A stretch of DNA of 64,000 bases from Paenibacillus sp. FSL R7-0204 (GCF_038002225.1 NZ_JBBOCA010000001.1:2170001-2234000), one strand, 5' to 3'; positions 35,614 through 45,429 are shown, numbered from the stretch's first letter. Notes: generated from the sequence alone by a model not told the origin. Numbers and translations are program-made.

Positions 35614-36351
35614 TTAGTAGGAAGTGGAACCTCCTTTTCGAGTCGGGTCCAGCAGGTAGTCGCCTTCCTCGTCATCCATGTAATGGCGGTAGCTGTTGCC
35701 CTTGATAATCATCAGATGATTGCCGGAAATGTCGGTGGCCACGAAATTCTCCCAGGGCTCCACGAAGCCCTCGGTTTCGTCCGCTTCGATCTCCATATCA
35801 TTGTAGGAGCCGATGTTGCTGCCTTCAGCCATCGCAGGGGAATCCGAATTGCCCCAGCTCTCCACGATCTGCCAGGCATCCTCGCCACCCGAGCCGTTCT
35901 GGTCATCCCGCTCATCCAGACTGGTGCGGCCAAACGGCGGGGACAGCAGCTCCTCCTCGGCCGGACGGGTGAAAGGAGCGCTCTGGCGGGGAGCATGCTC
36001 TTTCGTGTAGCGGGTGGAGGGAAGGGCGGCCAGGCGTTCATAAGGAATCGGTTCGCCGCTGGCGATACAGATGCCGTAGGTTCCTTCGTCCATCGCCCGC
36101 AGGGCGGATTCAATATCGTCCAGTTCATGCTCATCGCGCTCCAGCAGGGAGATATCCATGGAACGGTTATACAGCTCTGTGGCGGCATCGCCGGGATGGT
36201 TGTCGATTTCGGACAGCTCTCCGGTGTTGTCGCGCATAGCCTCCTGTAGTCCATATTGTTCGCTGTTGCTCAACCTGTGCTTAATATCCTCCTGCTGCTG
36301 CAGGAGAGCAGTACGCAGCCCGGAGAGCTGCTGTGGTGTCAGATGGCTCAT
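35614..36351 (-). CDS. TraR/DksA-type protein, YteA family
   Basis: 245 aa from the ATG at 36351, with AAAGGAGCT upstream; the open frame extends 40 codons upstream across repeat copy C, which is unlikely to be coding. N-terminal helices LTPQQLSGLRTALLQQQEDIKHRLSN and the DNTGELSEIDNHPGDAATELYNRSMDISLLERDEHELDDIESALRAMDEGTYGICIASGEPIPYERLAALPSTRYT block identify the DksA/TraR-like fold. Only one of the four zinc-finger cysteines is kept. The acidic C-terminal part is YteA-like. In B. subtilis a DksA-like gene (ylyA) lies at this ileS-lspA position but on the other strand. Confidence 0.82.
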   Translation of the reverse strand: MSHLTPQQLSGLRTALLQQQEDIKHRLSNSEQYGLQEAMRDNTGELSEIDNHPGDAATELYNRSMDISLLERDEHELDDIESALRAMDEGTYGICIASGEPIPYERLAALPSTRYTKEHAPRQSAPFTRPAEEELLSPPFGRTSLDERDDQNGSGGEDAWQIVESWGNSDSPAMAEGSNIGSYNDMEIEADETEGFVEPWENFVATDISGNHLMIIKGNSYRHYMDDEEGDYLLDPTRKGGSTSY

Positions 36352-36377
36352 TGCTGTGAGCTCCTTTCGGTAGCTAA

Positions 36378-36429
36378 TCGCTGAGACGGTACCTTCCTTT
36401 AAAAGGTCAGCAAAGCCGTTTCCGCTTGT
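36378..36429 (+). repeat. Dispersed hairpin repeat, core copy C
   Basis: TCGCTGAGACGGTACCTTCCTTTAAAAGG followed by CAAAGCCGTTTCCGCTTGT-like sequence; outer arms GACGG and CCGTT are kept, the inner stem is shortened. It lies 27 bp upstream of the yteA-like start, so it would be in or next to its leader. Confidence 0.75.
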
Positions 36430-36607
36430 ACGGATAGCTTGGCCTCCGGGGCCCTTTTTTAGCGCTGGCAAATAGTGCCCTGCCTTAACCGGTTTACCTG
36501 GTCATGCAATAGACGGGTTCTTGAGGCCTGTGCTACAATATACAAGTCTTTATACAGTATTCGTACCGCGAAGCCGCGGGAAAAATAAGAACGGAGTGAC
36601 AACTTCT

Positions 36608-37111
36608 GTGGTGTACTTTCTGATTGCGCTAATTGTATTTCTGATTGACCAGGGTACCAAATATCTGATTGCCACCCGGCTGGAGCTCGCAGAGCAAATA
36701 CCGGTAATCAAGGATTTCTTCATTATTACGTCGCACCGCAATCGTGGAGCCGCCTTCGGAATTCTGGAGGGGCAGCAGTGGTTCTTCATTGTGATTACAG
36801 TAATCGTTGTATGCGGAATCGTCTGGTACCTGAACAAGGCCCGCAAGACCCGCAAGCTGCTGCCTACCGCGCTGGCGCTTGTCCTTGGCGGAGCAGTCGG
36901 CAACTTCCTGGACCGGATTCTTAACGGTGAGGTTGTGGATTTCCTCATGTTCAATTTCGGAAGCTATACGTTCCCGATCTTCAACGTGGCCGACTCCTGT
37001 ATCGTGGTCGGGGTGGGTCTGATTATTCTGGACACGCTGCTGGAAGTGAAGGGCGAACAGGAAGTCACCGAGGTGAAGGAATCACAGGAAGTCAAAGAAG
37101 GGAATGAATGA
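36608..37111 (+). CDS. lspA: Lipoprotein signal peptidase II
   Basis: 167 aa from GTG 36608, with CGGAG about 11 bases upstream; longer in-frame starts cover an AT-rich leader. Four membrane segments. Conserved LspA blocks are LIDQGTKYL, IITSHRNRGAAFGIL, GGAVGNFLDRI and VVDFLMF..FPIFNVADSCIVVG; the catalytic aspartates are in NFLDRI and NVADS. It removes signal peptides from diacylglyceryl prolipoproteins. The C-terminal tail is a Glu/Val/Lys repeat (QEVTEVKESQEVKE). Overlaps rluD. Confidence 0.95.
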   Translation: MVYFLIALIVFLIDQGTKYLIATRLELAEQIPVIKDFFIITSHRNRGAAFGILEGQQWFFIVITVIVVCGIVWYLNKARKTRKLLPTALALVLGGAVGNFLDRILNGEVVDFLMFNFGSYTFPIFNVADSCIVVGVGLIILDTLLEVKGEQEVTEVKESQEVKEGNE

Positions 37112-38078
37112 TTTGAACAAAGACGTCAAAGAGCTGGCGGATTCTGGCGCCCTCGAGGAAGAAAGAGACGTCACCGAATGGATCGTTGCCGAGGGCAATG
37201 CGCGGGAGCGGATTGATAAATACGTTACGGAGGCCATGGAAGACGAGATCTCGCGCTCCCAGGTTCAGCTATGGATCAGCAGCGGCCATGTCGTGGTCAA
37301 CGGCGCGCCGGTCAAAGCCAACTACAAGCTGAATGAAGGCGATAAGGTAACCGTTACGGTGCCCGAACCCGAGGTTACGGACTTGATCGCACAGGATATT
37401 CCGATTGAAGTGGCTTATGAAGACAGCGATGTGATTGTAGTGAACAAGGTACGCGGCATGGTAGTGCATCCGGCAGTGGGACATCCCTCCGGCACCCTGG
37501 TCAATGCGCTGATGTATCATTGCAAGGACCTGTCCGGCATTAACGGCGAGATTCGTCCAGGCATTGTCCACCGGATTGACAAGGATACCTCCGGTCTGAT
37601 TATGGCGGCCAAGAATGACGCCAGTCATGCTTCGCTGTCCGCCCAGCTTAAGGAGCACAGCGTGACCCGTCGCTATATTGCAGTAGTGCACGGCAATCTG
37701 TCCCATGACAAGGGAACCGTGGATGCTCCGATCGGCCGTGATCCGCATGACCGCAAGCTGTATACCGTAACCGAGAAGAACAGCAAACGCTCCGTAACGC
37801 ATTTTACCGTGCTGGAGCGGTTTGGTGACTGTACACTGCTGGAGCTTCAGCTTGAGACAGGGCGCACACATCAGATCCGTGTTCACATGAAGTTCATCGG
37901 CCATCCGCTGGTGGGTGATCCGATCTACGGGCGCAGCAAGGGCACTACCATGAACGGACAAGCCCTGCATGCAGCAGTGCTCGGATTTGTACATCCTTCT
38001 ACAGGCGAGTACAAGGAGTTCAGTGCGCCGATTCCGGCGGATATGGAAGAGCTTCTATTTACGCTGCGCAGCAGATAA
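37104..38078 (+). CDS. rluD: RluD-family 23S rRNA pseudouridine synthase
   Basis: 324 aa from ATG 37104, overlapping the lspA stop; TTG 37113 has a better distance from AAGAAGGGA and may be the true start. An S4 domain (RERIDKYVTEAMEDEISRSQVQLWISSGHVVVNG) precedes the catalytic domain with the family motif GIVHRIDKDTSGLIMAAKN (catalytic Asp near residue 155), RRYIAVVHG and ETGRTHQIRVHMKFIGHPLVGDPIYG. Same lspA-rluD pair as B. subtilis lspA-ylyB. Confidence 0.95.
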   Translation: MNDLNKDVKELADSGALEEERDVTEWIVAEGNARERIDKYVTEAMEDEISRSQVQLWISSGHVVVNGAPVKANYKLNEGDKVTVTVPEPEVTDLIAQDIPIEVAYEDSDVIVVNKVRGMVVHPAVGHPSGTLVNALMYHCKDLSGINGEIRPGIVHRIDKDTSGLIMAAKNDASHASLSAQLKEHSVTRRYIAVVHGNLSHDKGTVDAPIGRDPHDRKLYTVTEKNSKRSVTHFTVLERFGDCTLLELQLETGRTHQIRVHMKFIGHPLVGDPIYGRSKGTTMNGQALHAAVLGFVHPSTGEYKEFSAPIPADMEELLFTLRSR

Positions 38079-38148
38079 GTACAAATCAATAGATTATAAA
38101 TCCATGGTACACCGGCCGGATTTGCGTCATATTAAGAGCATAACAGAG

Positions 38149-38186
38149 TGAACTTAAGAATCCATCTTGCTCCATTCTTAAGTTCA
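38149..38186 (+). other. 13-bp perfect inverted repeat between rluD and dapL
   Basis: TGAACTTAAGAAT (38149-38161) and ATTCTTAAGTTCA (38174-38186) around a 12-nt loop. No T-run follows, so it may be an operator or an inefficient terminator for the dapL promoter region. Confidence 0.65.
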
Positions 38187-38232
38187 GCTTATATAGATTC
38201 ACAACATAGGCCCAGGAGATGAGTAGAAGATT

Positions 38233-39486
38233 ATGAGTATTGAACAATATCAGACTACATTCATTCAGACGAATTTTGCAGACCGCATCGGCGGCGAAGG
38301 ATACGGCAAGGACACCTCCATCTACAAATTTGAGAAAATCAAACGCGCCAAAGCCTCGGCGAAGCAGGATTTTCCGGACATTGAACTGATCGACATGGGC
38401 GTCGGTGAGCCGGACGAAATGGCAGATGAAGGCATTGTGGCAAGACTTGCGCTGGAAGCGGCCAAGGAAGAGAACCGCGGCTACTCCGATAACGGTATTC
38501 CTGAATTCAAGGCGGCTGCGGCTGTGTATCTTAAGGAAGCTTTTCAGGTGGACGGAATTGACCCTGTAACAGAAATCGTGCATTCCATCGGCTCGAAGCC
38601 TGCGCTGGCTATGCTGCCATCCGTATTCATTAATCCGGGCGATATCACGATCATGACCATTCCGGGCTATCCGGTGCTGGGCACCCATACCAAGTATCTG
38701 GGAGGACAAGTCTACTCTGTGGAGCTGAAGAAGGAGAACAACTTCCTGCCTGACCTGAACTCCATTCCTGAAGAGGTTGCCCGTAAGGCGAAGCTGCTCT
38801 ACCTCAACTATCCAAACAACCCTACCGGTGCAAGTGCGACACCTGAATTCTTCAGCGAAGTCGTAGCCTGGGCCAAAAAATATGATGTAGTCGTCATCCA
38901 TGACGCTCCTTATGCTGCATTGACGTATGACGGCGTGAAGCCGCTGAGCTTCCTGTCCGTACCTGGTGCCAAGGATGTCGGCGTAGAGCTGCACTCCCTG
39001 TCCAAGTCCTACAATATGACCGGCTGGAGAATCGGCTTCGTGGCCGGCAACCCGCTGATCGTGAAGGCGTTCAGTGATGTGAAGGACAACAATGATTCCG
39101 GCCAGTTCATCGCCATTCAAAAAGCTGCCGCTTACGGTCTCTCTCATCCTGAGATTACCGAAGCGATTGCCGCCAAATACTCCCGCCGCCACAACATGCT
39201 GGTGGATGCACTGAACAGCCTGGGCTTCAAGGCTGAGAAGCCGAAGGGCTCCTTCTTCCTCTATGTAGCCGCACCAAAAGGTGTTAAGGGCGGACGCCGC
39301 TTCGAATCCGGCGAGGATTTCTCACAGTTCCTGATCCGCGAGAAGCTCATCTCCACCGTGCCTTGGGATGATGCCGGCGCATTCGTGCGTTTCTCCGTGA
39401 CCTTCGTCGCCAAGGGCGAAGAAGAGGAGAAGCGTGTTATCTCCGAAATCCAAAGACGTCTGAGTGACGTTGAATTTGAATTTTAA
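38233..39486 (+). CDS. dapL: LL-diaminopimelate aminotransferase
   Basis: 417 aa. Fold-type I PLP aminotransferase of the DapL group: GEPDEMADEGIVARLALEA, NRGYSDNGIPEFKAAAAVYL, NYPNNPTGASATPEF, VVIHDAPYAALTYDG and SLSKSYNMTGWRIGFVAGN, with the PLP lysine at about residue 259. DapL converts tetrahydrodipicolinate directly to LL-DAP, a shortcut to lysine and peptidoglycan. The very similar aspartate-type aminotransferases are an alternative, but the N-terminal region FADRIGGEGYGKDTSIYKFEKI fits DapL-like enzymes. Confidence 0.8.
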   Translation: MSIEQYQTTFIQTNFADRIGGEGYGKDTSIYKFEKIKRAKASAKQDFPDIELIDMGVGEPDEMADEGIVARLALEAAKEENRGYSDNGIPEFKAAAAVYLKEAFQVDGIDPVTEIVHSIGSKPALAMLPSVFINPGDITIMTIPGYPVLGTHTKYLGGQVYSVELKKENNFLPDLNSIPEEVARKAKLLYLNYPNNPTGASATPEFFSEVVAWAKKYDVVVIHDAPYAALTYDGVKPLSFLSVPGAKDVGVELHSLSKSYNMTGWRIGFVAGNPLIVKAFSDVKDNNDSGQFIAIQKAAAYGLSHPEITEAIAAKYSRRHNMLVDALNSLGFKAEKPKGSFFLYVAAPKGVKGGRRFESGEDFSQFLIREKLISTVPWDDAGAFVRFSVTFVAKGEEEEKRVISEIQRRLSDVEFEF

Positions 39487-39503
39487 GCTTTGGTTTGAAT
39501 GGA

Positions 39504-39535
39504 GCCGCTGCAGAACAATCTGCGGCGGCTTTTAT
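39504..39535 (+). terminator. Intrinsic terminator after dapL
   Basis: GCCGCTGCAGA pairs with TCTGCGGCGGC (one G-T pair) around ACAA, then TTTTATTTTT. Confidence 0.85.
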
Positions 39536-39537
39536 TT

Positions 39538-39573
39538 TTCGCTGAAACGGTACCGTCCTTTACAAGGCTGGCG
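39538..39573 (+). repeat. Dispersed hairpin repeat, degenerate copy D
   Basis: Contains TCGCTGAAACGGTACCGTCCTTTACAAGG as in copies A and B, then diverges; the closing arm CCGTTT is lost. It begins just after the dapL terminator. Confidence 0.7.
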
Positions 39574-39646
39574 ATACCAAAAACTGCAACAATTGGCCCA
39601 GCAGCACATGTGAGCGGAAGAAATCCTGCATAATGTGCAACATTAG

Positions 39647-39690
39647 AGCATCAGTAAAGCATCAGTAAAGCATCAGTGCAGCATCAGTGC
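39647..39690 (+). repeat. Four 11-bp tandem repeats
   Basis: AGCATCAGTAA twice, then AGCATCAGTGC twice, head to tail, ending three bases before the stop of the leftward acetyltransferase pseudogene. The unit length is about one helical turn. Confidence 0.85.
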
Positions 39691-39693
39691 AGC

Positions 39694-40253
39694 CTACCCT
39701 TTCCGGTAAGCAAGCCGATGGAAAGCATTAATGTACCGAAACAGCGCTTCACCGTCATCCGGCACATTCCCCGGTTCACCCAGCGGCAGCATCATGGCCT
39801 GATAAGGCTCCGGTACCATTCTATATTGATGCACATAGGAGGTCAGGACAAACCCGTTCCGCTCCCAGAAATGAATACGTTCCTTGTGCGACGCCGTAGC
39901 CCCCGATTCCGCTTCGATGATGATTCCCCGGATGCCATGTTCCTGCACAGCCCAAGCTTTGATCTGCTCCAGCATCCAGGTCCCCGTACCCTCCCCGCGC
40001 AAGGCTTTATCTACCGTCAGGTAATCGATAATCAGGATCTTGTCCGCAGCTTGTCCCACCACACCCGTAACAGCCATCGCAACAACCTCCCCCTGATGCC
40101 CCCCGCATGTAAGTAACCAATTCTCCGGTTCAGCATACTGCGCAGAATCCCCTTAGTCTTAGCCCCGCTCGGAAAAGCCTCATGATAGATCTGCTCCATC
40201 CGCCCCCACCACGCTTCATCCCATTCTTCTATAGTAATAAACTCCATGTTCAT
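39694..40253 (-). pseudogene. GNAT-family N-acetyltransferase, frameshifted in a six-C/G run
   Basis: Two overlapping reading frames make one GNAT protein. The upstream part (start 40253) reads MNMEFITIEEWDEAWWGRM to IGYLHAGG and then runs out of frame to stop at 40032. The downstream part reads GEVVAMAVTGVVGQ to AYRKG with DYLTVDKALRGEGTGTWMLEQI, the acetyl-CoA loop, and EAESGATASHKERIHFWERNGFVL. Adding one base to the run at 40099-40104 joins them as LHAGGHQGEVVAMAV. It may be a true pseudogene, a phase-variable tract or a sequencing error. Substrate unknown. Confidence 0.82.
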
Positions 40254-40342
40254 GATTGTATTCGCCTCCAGTTCCATTCCAGTTTTATCATAACAGAGCA
40301 GGGGTTGGAACGAAATCAGGGTAGAACGTCTGTGTAAAAAAA

Positions 40343-40351
40343 TGGTATAAT
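40343..40351 (+). promoter_or_regulatory. Extended -10 promoter
   Basis: TGGTATAAT at 40343-40351 has the TGN extension plus a perfect TATAAT. No good -35. It precedes the 78-aa gene by about 75 bp. Confidence 0.6.
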
Positions 40352-40424
40352 ATAAGAACTGATAATCAGACTTTTTGGCTATTGGATTTCGTACGACATT
40401 ATTTTTCCATTAGGAGAGAGAAGG

Positions 40425-40661
40425 ATGAAAACAACACCCGCATATGCTGAAACCCATAAGAAAGCTGATATTGCTGAAGGCAGTACTGGTTATATTGATG
40501 AACAATTGCTGCCTCAGCAGCTGATCGAAGGCGGGGGGCCTTTTCGGCGAGTTGATCTCACCAGCCTTCCCGGACCAGTGAAATATATAGGATACATGAT
40601 TGTCTACGGTATCCCCGTGTTGTTACTAAGTTTGATTGTGGCGGTTACTTTTTTTAAATGA
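40425..40661 (+). CDS. Small hypothetical membrane protein
   Basis: 78 aa; AGGAGAGAGAAGG precedes the ATG. Polar N-terminal two thirds with GGGPFRRVDLTSLPGPVKYIG, then one C-terminal membrane segment (about residues 55-76, YMIVYGIPVLLLSLIVAVTFF). The LPGPVKYIGYM stretch just before the membrane looks conserved-type, but I do not recognise the family. It has its own extended -10 promoter. Confidence 0.7.
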   Translation: MKTTPAYAETHKKADIAEGSTGYIDEQLLPQQLIEGGGPFRRVDLTSLPGPVKYIGYMIVYGIPVLLLSLIVAVTFFK

Positions 40662-40815
40662 GCTGGCATATTACCGCTGATGGGTGTCTTGGCCATTAGT
40701 GCAATTCCTGCATTCCTGCATTCCGCAGTTGTGTATTCCGCACGATCAGCGCAGCGCCATAGTGCTTCTTCACTTCTGCCCCCTCCCCAAGGGGGGATGA
40801 CAAATCTCTTTCACC

Positions 40816-40983
40816 GTTTAGGTGGAAGCGGCGGAGGGGATTTTGGAACTGTAGGAGCGGCAGCGTTCGCCTTTGTCTCCGGATTTAATCCGCTAAGCGG
40901 TTTATTCAAATCAATCTGGAGACAACAGCGACCGAAAGTCCAAAATCACCGCAGCCGCGCCCTTCACCTAAACCGCCCTTCCT
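40816..40983 (+). repeat. Large imperfect inverted repeat (168 bp)
   Basis: GTTTAGGTG at 40816 is mirrored by CACCTAAAC at 40975; further in, GATTTTGGA mirrors TCCAAAATC and TTTGTCTCC mirrors GGAGACAA. The arms are about 75-80 bp and meet near 40900 at GGATTTAATCC. It fills the gap between the 78-aa gene and the pyr leader and may be a MITE-like or structured noncoding element. An ORF across it (40680-41042) is not convincing. Confidence 0.7.
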
Positions 40984-41055
40984 TCAACTTCCCAGAAAAT
41001 TTGACATCCCCCCATCCATCTGTCATAATTCCCTATAGTTGAATAGCGCCTTTAA

Positions 41056-41846
<791 letters not shown>

Positions 41847-41848
41847 CA

Positions 41849-42757
41849 ATGATGACGGCAACTAAGGTGAAGGAACGCAGTCTGCTGGGGATGAAGGAGC
41901 TGGCGGAGTCGGAGATTAACCAGCTGTTAGACAGAACAGCCTACTGGGATCATCAGAGCGAGAAGCTCACGCCGGTGCTGAGAGCCCATTTTGTTGCCAA
42001 TATGTTCTTCGAGAATAGTACAAGAACCCGCTTTTCCTTCGAAATGGCCGAGAAACGCCTGGGTGTGCAAGTGCTAAACTTCACGGCTGCGGCCTCCAGT
42101 GTCGAGAAGGGCGAGTCCATCTACGATACAGTGCGCACACTGGAGTCAATGGGTATCGATGCCGGAGTGGTTCGGCTGAAGCCAGCTGGGGTACTGCAGC
42201 AGCTTGCCGAGAAGGTAGGCATTCCACTCATCAATGCAGGGGACGGCAACAACGAGCATCCGACCCAGGCGCTGCTGGACCTGTACACGATGCGCAAGCA
42301 TTTTGGCGGACTGAAGGGCCTGAAGGTCTCGATTATCGGGGATATTATGCACAGCCGGGTAGCACGGTCCAACCTCTGGGCACTCACCAAAATGGGGGCA
42401 AGCGTGCAGTTCTGCGCCCCGGCGAATATGCAGGCTCCTGAGCTTGCGGCCTACGCTCCATATGTATCTATGGAAGAAGCGCTGAAGGCGGATGTGGTCA
42501 TGATGCTGAGAGTGCAGCTGGAGCGGCATGCTTCGGGCATTATTTTATCAGCTGAGCAGTACCGGGAGCACTTCGGTTTGACCGAGGAACGGGCGTCGAG
42601 GCTGGACCCGGCAACGATCATCATGCACCCGGCGCCGGTGAACCGCAATGTGGAGATCGACGATGCAGTGGTGGAGAGCAGCCAGTCCCGGATTTTCCCG
42701 CAGATGGCGAACGGAGTGCCGGTACGGATGGCTGTTATGGAGCGGGCGCTGCAATAG
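41849..42757 (+). CDS. pyrB: Aspartate carbamoyltransferase catalytic chain
   Basis: 302 aa, 2 bp after pyrR, with GGGAGGAACGATA upstream. Carbamoyl phosphate motif FFENSTRTRFSFEMAEKRLG near residue 51, NAGDGNNEHPTQALLDLYTM near 130, IGDIMHSRVARSN near 157, and HPAPVNRNVEIDDAV near 254. Commits carbamoyl phosphate to pyrimidine synthesis. In B. subtilis pyrP (uracil permease) lies between pyrR and pyrB; it is absent here. Confidence 0.97.
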   Translation: MMTATKVKERSLLGMKELAESEINQLLDRTAYWDHQSEKLTPVLRAHFVANMFFENSTRTRFSFEMAEKRLGVQVLNFTAAASSVEKGESIYDTVRTLESMGIDAGVVRLKPAGVLQQLAEKVGIPLINAGDGNNEHPTQALLDLYTMRKHFGGLKGLKVSIIGDIMHSRVARSNLWALTKMGASVQFCAPANMQAPELAAYAPYVSMEEALKADVVMMLRVQLERHASGIILSAEQYREHFGLTEERASRLDPATIIMHPAPVNRNVEIDDAVVESSQSRIFPQMANGVPVRMAVMERALQ

Positions 42758-42887
42758 CGCAGCAGAACGCCAACCGAAAAAACCTCACATAAGAGCATTA
42801 ATAAATATACACAAAGGTGAATTTTTATTATATAATAACTACAGAGCTTACGGCTGCGGCCGGAAGGCACAAAGGAGAATCCTAACC

Positions 42888-44162
42888 GTGATCATCAAAA
42901 ATGCCAGTGTACTGAACGAAGAAGGCGTGCTGGAGCGCAAGCATATTGTTGTGCAGGACGGTATTATCTCGAAGATTCAGGATGCCGCCGAGGCGGTAGA
43001 GGAAGCCGGGGAGACCGTTGAAGCGGAAGGCAAGCTGCTGATTCCGGGACTGATTGATATGCACGTACATCTGCGCGAACCGGGGTTCGAGCATAAGGAA
43101 ACGATTGAGACCGGCGCACGTTCGGCAGCCAAAGGCGGATTCACAACGATTGCCTGCATGCCGAATACACGCCCGGTAACAGACAGTGCAGAGATCGTAC
43201 AGCTCGTGAAGGATAAGGCGCGCGAAGCGGGACTAGTTAAGGTGCTGCCTTATGCGGCCATTACCAAGAATGAGCTGGGACGCGAGCTGACGGATTTTGC
43301 GGCACTGAAGGAAGCGGGAGCGATCGGCTTCACCGATGACGGTGTAGGCGTACAGAGCGCGCAGATGATGAAGGATGCGATGAAGCTGGCGAAGGGACTG
43401 GATATGCCGGTCATTGCCCACTGTGAGGATAACTCGCTGGTGGAAGGAGCGCCTGTAGCCGAAGGCACTTTTGCCGACAAGCATGGTCTGAAGGGAATTC
43501 CGAACGAATCGGAAGCCATTCATGTAGGCCGTGACATTCTGCTGTCTGAAGCAACGGGCGTCCACTATCATGTGTGCCATGTCAGCACCGAGCAGTCGGT
43601 CCGGCTGATCCGCCAGGCGAAGCAAATCGGCATTAAGGTGACCGCCGAGGTGTGTCCGCATCATCTGCTGCTCTCGGAGGAGGATATTCCCGGCATGGAC
43701 GCCAATTGGAAAATGAACCCGCCGCTGCGCTCGCGCCGCGACGTCGAAGCCTGCATCGAAGGGCTGCTGGACGGCACGCTGGATATCATCGTGACCGACC
43801 ATGCCCCGCACAGCGAGGAAGAGAAAGCCAAGGGCATGCAGCTTGCACCGTTTGGCATCGTCGGCTTTGAGACGGCCTTCCCGCTGCTGTATACCGCTTT
43901 TGTGGCCACAGGCAAATGGGATCTGTCCCTGCTGGTGCAGCGGATGACCGCTGATCCGGCCCGGGTGTTCAGACTGAATACAGGCAGCCTTACAGTAGGG
44001 GCGCCTGCCGATCTGACCCTGATTGACTTGAATGAAGAGAAAGCAGTAGATCCTGCTACGTTTGCTAGCAAGGGGCGCAATACACCTTTTACCGGATGGA
44101 AGCTTAAGGGCTGGCCGGTAAAGACCTGGGTAGACGGCAGAGCCGTATGGAGTGAGGCTTAA
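42888..44162 (+). CDS. pyrC: Dihydroorotase
   Basis: 424 aa from GTG 42888, with AAAGGAGA nine bases upstream; the open frame further 5' overlaps pyrB and is fortuitous. Amidohydrolase with metal motif DMHVHLREPGFEHKETI near residue 58, CMPNTRPV, IAHCEDNSLVEG, HVCHVST, AEVCPHHLLLSEED and the metal aspartate in IVTDHAPHSEEEK near 300. Type I dihydroorotase closing the dihydroorotate ring. The 130-bp gap from pyrB is AT-rich and shows no terminator. Confidence 0.96.
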   Translation: MIIKNASVLNEEGVLERKHIVVQDGIISKIQDAAEAVEEAGETVEAEGKLLIPGLIDMHVHLREPGFEHKETIETGARSAAKGGFTTIACMPNTRPVTDSAEIVQLVKDKAREAGLVKVLPYAAITKNELGRELTDFAALKEAGAIGFTDDGVGVQSAQMMKDAMKLAKGLDMPVIAHCEDNSLVEGAPVAEGTFADKHGLKGIPNESEAIHVGRDILLSEATGVHYHVCHVSTEQSVRLIRQAKQIGIKVTAEVCPHHLLLSEEDIPGMDANWKMNPPLRSRRDVEACIEGLLDGTLDIIVTDHAPHSEEEKAKGMQLAPFGIVGFETAFPLLYTAFVATGKWDLSLLVQRMTADPARVFRLNTGSLTVGAPADLTLIDLNEEKAVDPATFASKGRNTPFTGWKLKGWPVKTWVDGRAVWSEA

Positions 44163-44246
44163 CAGAAGTAAGCAGTAGCCCATGCAGCCCGGCTGCATGG
44201 CTGTGACATAAGAATCAGACTACAGAAACAAGAAGGAGTGGAAGGC

Positions 44247-45428
44247 ATGCAGGCGAGATTGCTGCTTCAGGACGGAACACTGTTTACAGGCACCGCATTT
44301 GGCGCGGAAGGCGAGAAGACGGGCGAGGTTGTTTTTAACACAGGAATTACAGGCTATCAGGAGGTACTATCGGACCCTTCATACTGCGGCCAGATCGTCA
44401 CCATGACGTATCCGCTGATCGGGAATTACGGCATTACCCGTGATGACTTCGAGTCCGTGCGCCCTTTTGTACACGGCTTTGTTGTGCGGCGCCACGAATC
44501 CGTACCCAGCAACTGGCGTGCTGAATACAGTGTAGACGATCTGCTGAAGGAATATGATATTCCCGGCATCAGCGAGATTGATACCCGTATGCTTACCCGC
44601 ATTATCCGCCACTACGGCACCATGAAGGCGATCCTTACTACTTCTAACAAGCGTGTGGAAGAATTGATGGAGATGATGGGTGACACGACCATTGAAGAGC
44701 TGCGCAATCAGGTTGCACGTACCTCAACTACAGCAGCCTACAGCAGCCCGGGCACCAAAGAACGCATCGTGCTGGTCGATTACGGTGCGAAGACCGGTAT
44801 TCTGCGCGAGCTGAACAACCGCGGCTGTGATGTGGTGGTTGTCCCTCATGATGTCACCGCAGACGAGATCCGCCGCCTGAACCCTGACGGGATTCAGCTC
44901 TCGAATGGCCCTGGAGACCCTAAGGATGTGCCTTATGCGGTACAGACGATCTCCGAGCTGCTCGGCGAATACCCGATTTTCGGCATTTGCCTGGGACACC
45001 AGCTGTTCGCCCTGGCCTGCGGCGCCGACACCGAGAAGCTCAAGTTCGGCCATCGCGGCGGAAACCATCCGGTGAAAGAGCTGGAGAGCGGACGCTGCTT
45101 CATCACCTCACAGAACCATGGATACACCGTGAATGAGGAATCCATTGCCAGTACAGACCTGGAAGTTACCCATATCAATAACAATGACAAGACCGTTGAA
45201 GGACTGAAGCATACCCGCTACCCCGCTTTTTCGGTGCAGTACCATCCGGAAGCGGCGCCGGGACCGCATGACAGCAGTTATCTGTTCGACCGCTTCCTGC
45301 AGCTGATCGCAGACCACAAGGCACAGCGGCCGGCCGGATCGCGTCAGGCGCAGCTTGCAGCGAATGCCAGAATCACGGCACCGAAATCATCCGCACCCCA
45401 GCTTGAAGCCGTGAAAGGAGCTCTATAA
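44247..45428 (+). CDS. carA: Carbamoyl-phosphate synthase small subunit
   Basis: 393 aa from ATG 44247, with AGAAGGAG eight bases upstream. N-terminal CarA domain ([45 protein letters not shown]) and a C-terminal class I glutamine amidotransferase domain with nucleophile [15 protein letters not shown] (Cys near 249) and [13 protein letters not shown] for the His and Glu. It supplies ammonia to CarB. Overlaps nothing but ends one base before carB. Known as pyrAA in B. subtilis. Confidence 0.97.
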   Translation: MQARLLLQDGTLFTGTAFGAEGEKTGEVVFNTGITGYQEVLSDPSYCGQIVTMTYPLIGNYGITRDDFESVRPFVHGFVVRRHESVPSNWRAEYSVDDLLKEYDIPGISEIDTRMLTRIIRHYGTMKAILTTSNKRVEELMEMMGDTTIEELRNQVARTSTTAAYSSPGTKERIVLVDYGAKTGILRELNNRGCDVVVVPHDVTADEIRRLNPDGIQLSNGPGDPKDVPYAVQTISELLGEYPIFGICLGHQLFALACGADTEKLKFGHRGGNHPVKELESGRCFITSQNHGYTVNEESIASTDLEVTHINNNDKTVEGLKHTRYPAFSVQYHPEAAPGPHDSSYLFDRFLQLIADHKAQRPAGSRQAQLAANARITAPKSSAPQLEAVKGAL

Positions 45429-45429
45429 C

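Noticed and set aside
40680..41042. 120-codon ORF before the pyr leader
   Set aside because: It runs through the large palindrome, has no ribosome site and low-complexity composition.
42648..42887. Upstream open extension of pyrC into pyrB
   Set aside because: It overlaps the end of pyrB in another frame; GTG 42888 has a proper ribosome site and gives the normal dihydroorotase N-terminus.
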